A stretch of 64,000 bases of DNA from the NCBI GenBank assembly GCA_019426215.1, contig CM033399.1, positions 18,777,009 to 18,841,008 of the forward strand, given 5' to 3'. The DNA comes from Buddleja alternifolia (Eukaryota > Streptophyta > Magnoliopsida > Lamiales > Scrophulariaceae). The notes under the pieces are model-generated. The model was not told the DNA's origin. It was given only the letters and a program-made list of their open reading frames with translations, and did no database searches. A program made the translations under genes and the position numbers. Position 1 is the first letter of the stretch; each line of letters begins with the position of its first letter. Shown here one piece after another: positions 57,624 to 64,000 of this stretch.

Positions 57624-59486
57624 CTACAACACCTCAACAGTTTTCCGATTAAGAGCAGTGTACCGCCACCGTTCTTTCTCCACAAAATCTGCATCCAAAA
57701 ACCTCGATATAAACCCCCAAATCCTGTACATGTCTTCAAAATTGCTCAACATTCCAACCGAAATCGATACAACACCTACACTACAATCATCTTTCCCTTT
57801 CTTTCTCTCCTCTGCGGCCTTCAATCCTCTTCGATTCTTCATCAAACTTTCCTTCTCTTCCTGAAAATTCTCCGAGAACCATATATTCTTCAAGAATCCA
57901 CAGCTAAGAGAAATGTTGTTTCGATCAGCTAGCTTCTGTACTAAAATCGGATCAACCATTTCTCCTTTCCAATCGTATACGTTGAATGCGAGGGCTGGAC
58001 CTCGATCAAGCTTGATTTTCGGCCCGTAAATCCTCACCAAAGGAAGCGCGTTTGCGGAATGCGGATGACGAAGACTCAGTAATGCGTTTAACAGCCAGTT
58101 TACGAGGCATCTAAGTCTGCTACTGATTCGAATTAGACCTAGTTCGTCTGCGTGATCCAATCCACGGCATTCGATTTCCGAGGTTTTAGTCGAATCATGT
58201 TTCGTGTTTCCGTCCAGTTCTATAATCTCAGAAATCAACGGCTTCTTTTGTTTGGTGTCGATTCGTTCACTTTCCTGAAATTCTGGAGTTTTTTCGATTA
58301 TCTGTTGTGATGTTGAGCTAGAAAACGGTGTTTTTTGGTGTTCAGTTTCATCAATGGCTAATTTTTCAGATGAATTCTTTGCTGGTGGTATTATGCTGAT
58401 AATTCCCATGGTTGTGGATGATTTGCTCAAGTATGAGATGGCGGAGTTCTTGATGAATAAGCAGCAAAATCCGGACGGATTTTCGCCGAAAATCTTGAAA
58501 AAAGAACAAATGAGAAAATCTGGCTGAAAAAGAGATAAGCCTAAGGTTTCCATGTCCTTTGCTCCTAATGCAGATGCATCAAGCAAAACATGCCATCCAT
58601 TTTCCCTAGCCAGATTCATCCACAGATAAGAATATCGCGATCCAGTAATCCGAGATTGGAGGGGAAAAGCGAATAGCCCTCTGTTTTTCAGCTTACTCTT
58701 GTTCACAACAATTTTTCTTAGCTTTCTGGAGTTTGGTCTGAAGTTAGGCCATGAGAAAACAGCCGATTGAGGTCGTGCGCCTCGTTTTTTCGCGCTTTCG
58801 ACCATAGCTTGCACAGCCTCGTTCTCGTAATCATACACTGTGAGAAGGGTTTGATTGGATTGGAAAGGGTAAGAGTCTGCAAGAATCTTGAATGCTGATG
58901 ACTGGTTGGCTGTGAGAACCAATGAGTAATCCTCTTCATGCAAATTCATGTATCTCATGATTCTTTTTCTCATTGCAGCTTCGAATTCCGACTCTTGACT
59001 TCTTCCATTGAGCAAGTAAGAATTCAAGTTCACTGATTTGTATGAAATGTCAAAAAAGGGCGCATATGCTGATGATGATAATGATGATGATGAAGCAATC
59101 TCAGTCGTTGGATTTGGATTCAAACCCTTTTGCTGGGAGTATGAGAAAAGTCCGTGGCCAATATAATCAAGACAAACATGATTAGAACGCGAGAGATGGT
59201 AATATTCTCGAGCTCGAATATCATCAGCAAGAACGGTGTTCGAGTAGCTTGGCAATGCATTTTTCAGATTAGTAAAAAGTTGTGTGAAGGAGGGAAGTGA
59301 CTCATGATTAGTGAAAGTGGCATTTGGTTGGATGGATGAAACTATGGCGGAGACGAAATTGAGACGAGGGTCAATAGCAGCAGGGTTGGGAGAGGAAGTA
59401 CTAGTATGAGGCTGGTCAGGCGGAGGATTTACACCGCAAGTGTTGAAACAGGCTTTTGATGCTTCTCTGATGCAATTTGATTGCAT
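57624..59486 (-). CDS. PLP-dependent transferase superfamily protein, molybdenum cofactor sulfurase-like
   Basis: A single uninterrupted exon. The first ATG is at 59513 (629 residues), but I prefer the second at 59486 (620 residues, MQSNCIREASKACF), because that is where sequence resembling the family's N-terminus begins. Numbering here is from 59513. Fold type I PLP enzyme features: CLDYIGHGLFS 114-124, TANQSSAFKILADSYPF 201-217, LLDASALGAKDM 310-321, and SFFKIFGENPSGF 337-349 with K340 as the expected Schiff-base lysine. A charged, probably disordered insert lies at 380-445 and a C-terminal part with LVRIYGPKI, LAFNVYD and VGVVSISVGMLSNFEDMYR follows. Plants have a small family of such single-exon proteins, related to the aminotransferase-like part of Mo-cofactor sulfurase; their substrate is not known to me, and this protein lacks an obvious MOSC domain. 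No frameshift or stop, so probably functional. Copia C ends 112 bp past the stop codon. Confidence 0.92.
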   Translation of the reverse strand: MQSNCIREASKACFNTCGVNPPPDQPHTSTSSPNPAAIDPRLNFVSAIVSSIQPNATFTNHESLPSFTQLFTNLKNALPSYSNTVLADDIRAREYYHLSRSNHVCLDYIGHGLFSYSQQKGLNPNPTTEIASSSSLSSSAYAPFFDISYKSVNLNSYLLNGRSQESEFEAAMRKRIMRYMNLHEEDYSLVLTANQSSAFKILADSYPFQSNQTLLTVYDYENEAVQAMVESAKKRGARPQSAVFSWPNFRPNSRKLRKIVVNKSKLKNRGLFAFPLQSRITGSRYSYLWMNLARENGWHVLLDASALGAKDMETLGLSLFQPDFLICSFFKIFGENPSGFCCLFIKNSAISYLSKSSTTMGIISIIPPAKNSSEKLAIDETEHQKTPFSSSTSQQIIEKTPEFQESERIDTKQKKPLISEIIELDGNTKHDSTKTSEIECRGLDHADELGLIRISSRLRCLVNWLLNALLSLRHPHSANALPLVRIYGPKIKLDRGPALAFNVYDWKGEMVDPILVQKLADRNNISLSCGFLKNIWFSENFQEEKESLMKNRRGLKAAEERKKGKDDCSVGVVSISVGMLSNFEDMYRIWGFISRFLDADFVEKERWRYTALNRKTVEVL

Positions 59487-59513
59487 TTTTTTTGGCTCAT
59501 TCAGTTTCTGCAC

Positions 59514-61718
59514 TCAAATCTCATAAATTCATAATGTTTTGGTTGCTTAATTATTCTTGTTTTCATCCAATTTGCAGCATATCTACTTTGTTGAATCTGT
59601 TGATGCTAGGAGAAGCTACAGCTATTTGAGAGGCAGCCAGGTTGTCTGATGGGGCACCAAAGGTTGACAAAGTCATTCTGCAATCACAATGTCTATCTTC
59701 TGTTTTGTTTTACTAGTTTACTTATTATTTGTTTTACATTTATGGTTCATATTTCCTTTTTACCAAGTCTCACAATAAGATTTTTCTTTTGAATGGAATT
59801 CTTTTTCCAAACTACATTTTCATTTCAACTAATGACAGTGACGCCATTAATACAATAAAGAAATACAAAGAATTTACTATTTCAATAATTATTTAAAACT
59901 CTGTATCGAATCAAATATGAGTCTTAATATTGGGACGAATTGAGTATAATTTATAATTGAAGTAAAACCTCGATTTTTTTTTTGCTCTTGAATTTTCCAG
60001 GACTCCTAACAGTATTTTGCTGGATTCACCCAATACAGACATTTGGTGTGCGCAACACCAAAGTTGATTTAAGAGCGTTCACATTTATCTCCCGTTTGGT
60101 CTTGCCAGTAAAACAAATATTTACCTTATTACGACATGATGGTATTTTGTGTTTTACTATTTCATCATTTTCATTTTCCTTATGCTCCGAACATAACCTT
60201 AATGTTAATAACACATTTTGATCCATTGATATTCAACCAATACGATAAAATTCTCGCATCATTGAACCTAAACTAACTTGGTCAATGATGGGTGTTAGAA
60301 GAAGAATCTCGGAAAATACTTTTATACATCAGGATGTATAAACACCAAATGGAATTAATTAAGCAACATCAATAATAACATACATTATTTGCTGATGTGA
60401 CTTAATCTACATTATTTAATGTTAAAAACCACTTATATATAAAAAAATAAATCCTAGAGCTTTATTTTTTAGGCCAAATTTCGTTATTTTTATGTCAAAA
60501 TGACCATGTGATTTATGGCTTCATAGAGTCCACTAACATATGCGGATGCGAAATAGCCAGGAGATAAAAGGGGTGTAAAAGGTGATAAGAGTATATTGTT
60601 TGGAAGATGCTAAAAGGTCAAAAAAATACAAAGAGAAAAGGGCAAACTGAGCTTGTGATGTGGCCGGCACTATCACTACTGGCCAGAAGCTTCATTGGAA
60701 GGCCTTTCTATCACTTAGCCCTTGCTTGACTTTTCTCAACATTTTTATGACATTAGGGCCCTGCAATTAGTCTGTAGCTAACGGGTTATACTTGGGAGAT
60801 CTCGGGGCTTGAGGTTCCGATTGATTTCCACCCTACATGTGAATAAGTATATTGACGACTCCTTGCAAACATACACATGGACAATGGTGGAGATTATTTC
60901 GAGACCTCAAGTCCCGGGACCTCCAAAAATGATCCGTAGCTAACAAAGTTTGTATAGTCAAGTTATTGTCATCTATGTGTCCCACAAAAAAAAGTAGGTC
61001 TATTGACATTTGATAGGCTTTCACAATGACCCAATTTCTCATAACAATCAATTGGACTGGGCTAACTAACGAAATTGCTATGTGAAAATAGTTGGAATTC
61101 TCGTTTCTAATTTGGTGTTTTCTCAGTTCTCACGTTTCAAATAGTAGTGTAATGAATCAAGGTACCAAATTACGTATGGTTCAAACTAGCTAGTTTGAAC
61201 CTTAATTGAGCTTAAAAACGATTTGATTTTGGTTAGAATACTAATCACATGCACATAGCTCGAACAAACTTTAGCAGATTCAAACACGTGTTGAATTTGA
61301 GTAACTTGATTTATTACACATATTTGATTAGATCTTAACTGGTCTAGTGGAGCTCAAGAGTTATCCTAAAACAATGTTCCAAGTTCAATCTGTTATGTTT
61401 AACGAATCGAGCTGAATGAGGTTTACATCGATCAATTTGAAAACGAATATCTAGTAGTTCAAATTATTTCATATGAAAGTCAAGAATTTCAATTTCATTA
61501 ACATGTTTATTGAGCTTATTATGACAATATCGAGTTACAATTGATTTTATATTCATTGATACTCATTTCTAGATTATTATTTTCAATCACATTATGAAAC
61601 TCAAAACCACTTACTCTAATGTCATTTTAAATTATTGCTCGTCTAAACACAATTTTATACAGCATTCATTACTTGCGATGAACATAGGGCACGTAAAGTT
61701 GCCCCAAAATGAGGGTAT
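59514..61718. other. Intergenic DNA upstream of the PLP-fold gene
   Basis: Probable promoter side of the minus-strand gene (59514 onward), but no convincing TATA box was seen. Apart from the inverted repeat at 60774-60947, no element or coding signal was recognised. Confidence 0.5.
60774..60947. repeat. Inverted repeat, possible small foldback element
   Basis: Arm 60774-60833 (GTAGCTAAC...CTCGGGGCTTGAGG...CCACC) pairs imperfectly with 60890-60947 reversed (GTAGCTACG...CCCGGGACTTGAGG...CCACC). No clear TSD. Confidence 0.55.
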
Positions 61719-63209
61719 TGTTAGGAATTTCATGTTAGATGTTTTGATGATGATAAGATAGAATTTTATGTTAGACCCCAAAAGAATGTAAATATATATT
61801 TTCATAGAACAATTGTATAAGCGTTTGAAAGGTTGTAATTTTATTAAGCTTGTAATTTTTATCTTTGTAGATTTTAGACTAAGTGTTGGATACCAAGTCG
61901 TTAGTAGAATTCTAGGTGAGTCTATTAGAGATGAAGTTGAAGATCAGCGTCTGAAGTCAAACGAAGATGAAGATTTTGTCTTAAGCGACTGCCAATCGCT
62001 ATGGACTATTTCAGGATGCATGAATCAAGCGCTCAAAGCAATCAAGCCATCAAGAAGATCAGATTTACCTGAAATAAATTCTGAAGTCACTAAGGACTTA
62101 AATGCAATCATTTAACGGACATTTATTTCCAACGGGAAATAAATTCAAATGCATTAAATGCTTGATAAGAGCATCAAATGTGATAAGGACAGATTGTTGA
62201 CGGAGCAAGCTACCTACTGGCTTAGACTGTCAGAATTTCAGAGTTCAAACCTGCCACATCAAATCAGTGCAACGGGATTTCACGAATGTCAGAGAAAAGG
62301 TATGACTCACTCGCGCGTGAGAGGCACGCACCTACATGTGTCCAACGGACAAATCCCAAGAAAATGCCTATAAATACCTTACCTCAGCAAACCCTAAAAA
62401 ACACGTACATACACAAGAAGGTCAACACTTTGCTGAATTATTTTCTTAAGAAAAGCTTAGAAACCCCATAGCCAAAATTCTTCCAAGCCTCCTACATACA
62501 TTCCAGACAGTCATAGATATCTCAAACATCTTCAAAGAAGAACCATACACTATTATTGAGATATCCTAAGTTGTTTGAACTTCCTAAAATCAAACAAACC
62601 CGTGGTCAAAATCCTCAACCACATCTATCTGTGTGAAGAAGTTGTTGACTCTACAAGCAGTATTTTTGAGTGAGAGAAGCTTGTTGGTGAAGATCTTCAT
62701 TGGTGCTTAAGTCTGTGTGATCAAGGAGCCCAAGATCATCATCCCCTCCTCTATTTTGTAGAAGTTTCTGTGTGATCCTTCGATAATCAATTTAGTGCTC
62801 CAAGTGTTCAAGGAGAAGAAGGACGTAGCTAGGATTACACCACCCAGTGAACTTTACAAATTCTTGTGTTATTTACTGTCATTTACTATTTTACTGTCTT
62901 GCTTTATATTTTATCATTTATCTTGAAAAAAACAAGTAAAATGGTTAAACGACTATTTGACTAAAACGAAAACTAAAATTTTAAAATCATTTCACCCTGA
63001 TTAAGCGATCTAAGTTTTACCTTACTTTGGTAAATTGCTAAAATCACTAAGTCTAAGTTATCTTTACTGTAGCGCCTGACCTAGCGCTCAGTCCTCTAAG
63101 CGTTCAAACCTTTAAAAAGTAATATGAATTTTTGAAGTCGAAAAAGATTTCAGGGTCTATTCAACCCCCCCCCCTTCTAGACCCTTTTGTATGCCATTTG
63201 GGACCAACA
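61719..63209 (+). mobile_element. Solo LTR of a copia-type (SIRE-like?) retrotransposon
   Basis: Begins TGTTAGGAATTTCATG and ends GGGACCAACA. It contains CCTATAAATACC (TATA box, about 62368), and near its end TCAACCCCCCCCC followed by TTCTAGACCC, typical of large plant copia LTRs. Flanks GGTAT (61714-61718) and TGTAT (63210-63214) match at four of five. No primer site or internal domain follows. ORFs at 61813-62471 lie inside it and are not called. Confidence 0.78.
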
Positions 63210-64000
63210 TGTATAATAAATGTGTACTTTGACTCATGTTTTGATATAATATAGCTCCTGTTTTGTTAAAAAGAAATAAAATATTATGCCTCTTTCTCCT
63301 TAGAAAAATCATCATATCAGTTACATTACACTACGATATGCTTTTGTCGATACCGATACACCTTATGCGGCCTATTATTATCCAAAATTATAATTTAATT
63401 AAATTCGCTCACAACTCAAATTAGTTGACATTTTAACTATAAAATATGCTAGTAAAATTTAATTAGCTTAACATCATCTGTTTGTAACTCAAATTAGTTG
63501 ATGTTTTGAATAATAAGCTACTTAATTTTTTACAACCGTTATGTTTTCCTTAGTTTAAGCATCAAAGAATTTGCATTGCGAGCGTATGAAATTAAAGTGT
63601 TATCGAACTTGACATGTCATTAAAGTTTGACTTGAATGTATAATTATCTAATTTTAGATTAATTTTTAGTTTTTTCATACGCATTGAGTTGGTTTGAATT
63701 CTTGATGAAGTATAATCCTAAAAAAAACTTCCTAAAAATTTTAAACAAAAAATCAAAAGAGAAAAGAAAAGGAAAACAAAATGGAAAAATAACGAAAGTA
63801 AAGAAACTGAAGAAAAAAAACTACAAAACTAAAAAGAAAAAGTAAAGAACGTGACAAGTGTCACCTTCTGCCGCACTTGGTGCACCTCACTGGGTGCGAC
63901 ATAGACAAAACCCTAAGATATAAAGGATTAGCTAGCCAAACACAATCAGTTATTACAACTTAACTTAAAATTATACAAATAAACTAGTATCAAGTAAATC
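63210..64000. other. Intergenic, nothing recognised
   Basis: AT-rich with an A-rich block (63715-63845). No ORF of note and no repeat shared with the rest of the window. Confidence 0.5.

Noticed and set aside
59580..59645. Plus-strand reading FVESVDARRSYSYLRGSQVV before a stop, upstream of the PLP gene
   Set aside because: Too short and without an upstream exon; it may be chance within promoter DNA.
61813..62471. Three overlapping plus ORFs of 61-100 codons
   Set aside because: All lie inside the solo LTR, which is non-coding.

Overview
The window is a repeat-dense, AT-rich stretch of a flowering-plant nuclear genome. The evidence is plant-type Ty1/copia polyproteins primed by initiator-Met tRNA, a Mutator-like element with a plant mobile domain gene, tRNA-derived SINEs, hAT and CACTA non-autonomous elements, and a plant-type molybdenum-cofactor-sulfurase-like (PLP fold) gene. 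A eudicot is my guess from composition and element types; the sequence does not prove it. Only one intact host protein gene is visible (about 57624-59486, minus strand). Nearly everything else is transposon, transposon remnant or quiet intergenic DNA.

Layout. 1-4900: intergenic DNA with a 9-bp-TSD Mutator-type MITE (1725-2631) and four SINE-like insertions of three families. 4850-15320: a Ty3/gypsy gag remnant on the minus strand, split by two hAT-type elements (4908-6005 and 6461-15160). The larger hAT holds another terminal-inverted-repeat element (6771-14265) rich in ATTATACAGT-type repeats. That element in turn holds a very young copia element (8405-13539). Its two 483-bp LTRs differ at one base, it has a perfect TSD, but its ORF has one internal stop and an Asp-to-Asn change at the first integrase catalytic position.

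16153-27085: a 10.9-kb Mutator-like element with a 10-bp TSD. A decayed transposase gene runs inward from the left end, a decayed plant mobile domain (PMD) gene runs inward from the right end, and two small paralogous head-to-head genes of unknown function lie between them. Its ends carry repeated 29-bp palindromes.

27609-57511: a nest of LTR retrotransposons that can be resolved from TSDs. Copia C (27609-57511) contains copia A (29014-52658), which contains the reverse-oriented copia B (32276-46824). B contains a solo LTR D (32334-34869), which itself holds a hAT MITE (33686-34435); a second solo LTR E (37797-39446); a CACTA-type non-autonomous element (43013-44701); and another hAT MITE (46157-46755). 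All three polyproteins are pseudogenes. The outermost element lies 112 bp from the stop codon of the host gene, in or near its 3' UTR.

57512-64000: the host PLP-fold gene, intergenic DNA, and a solo copia LTR (61719-63209). No rRNA, tRNA gene or CRISPR array was seen. Names A-G for elements are local labels, not published family names.
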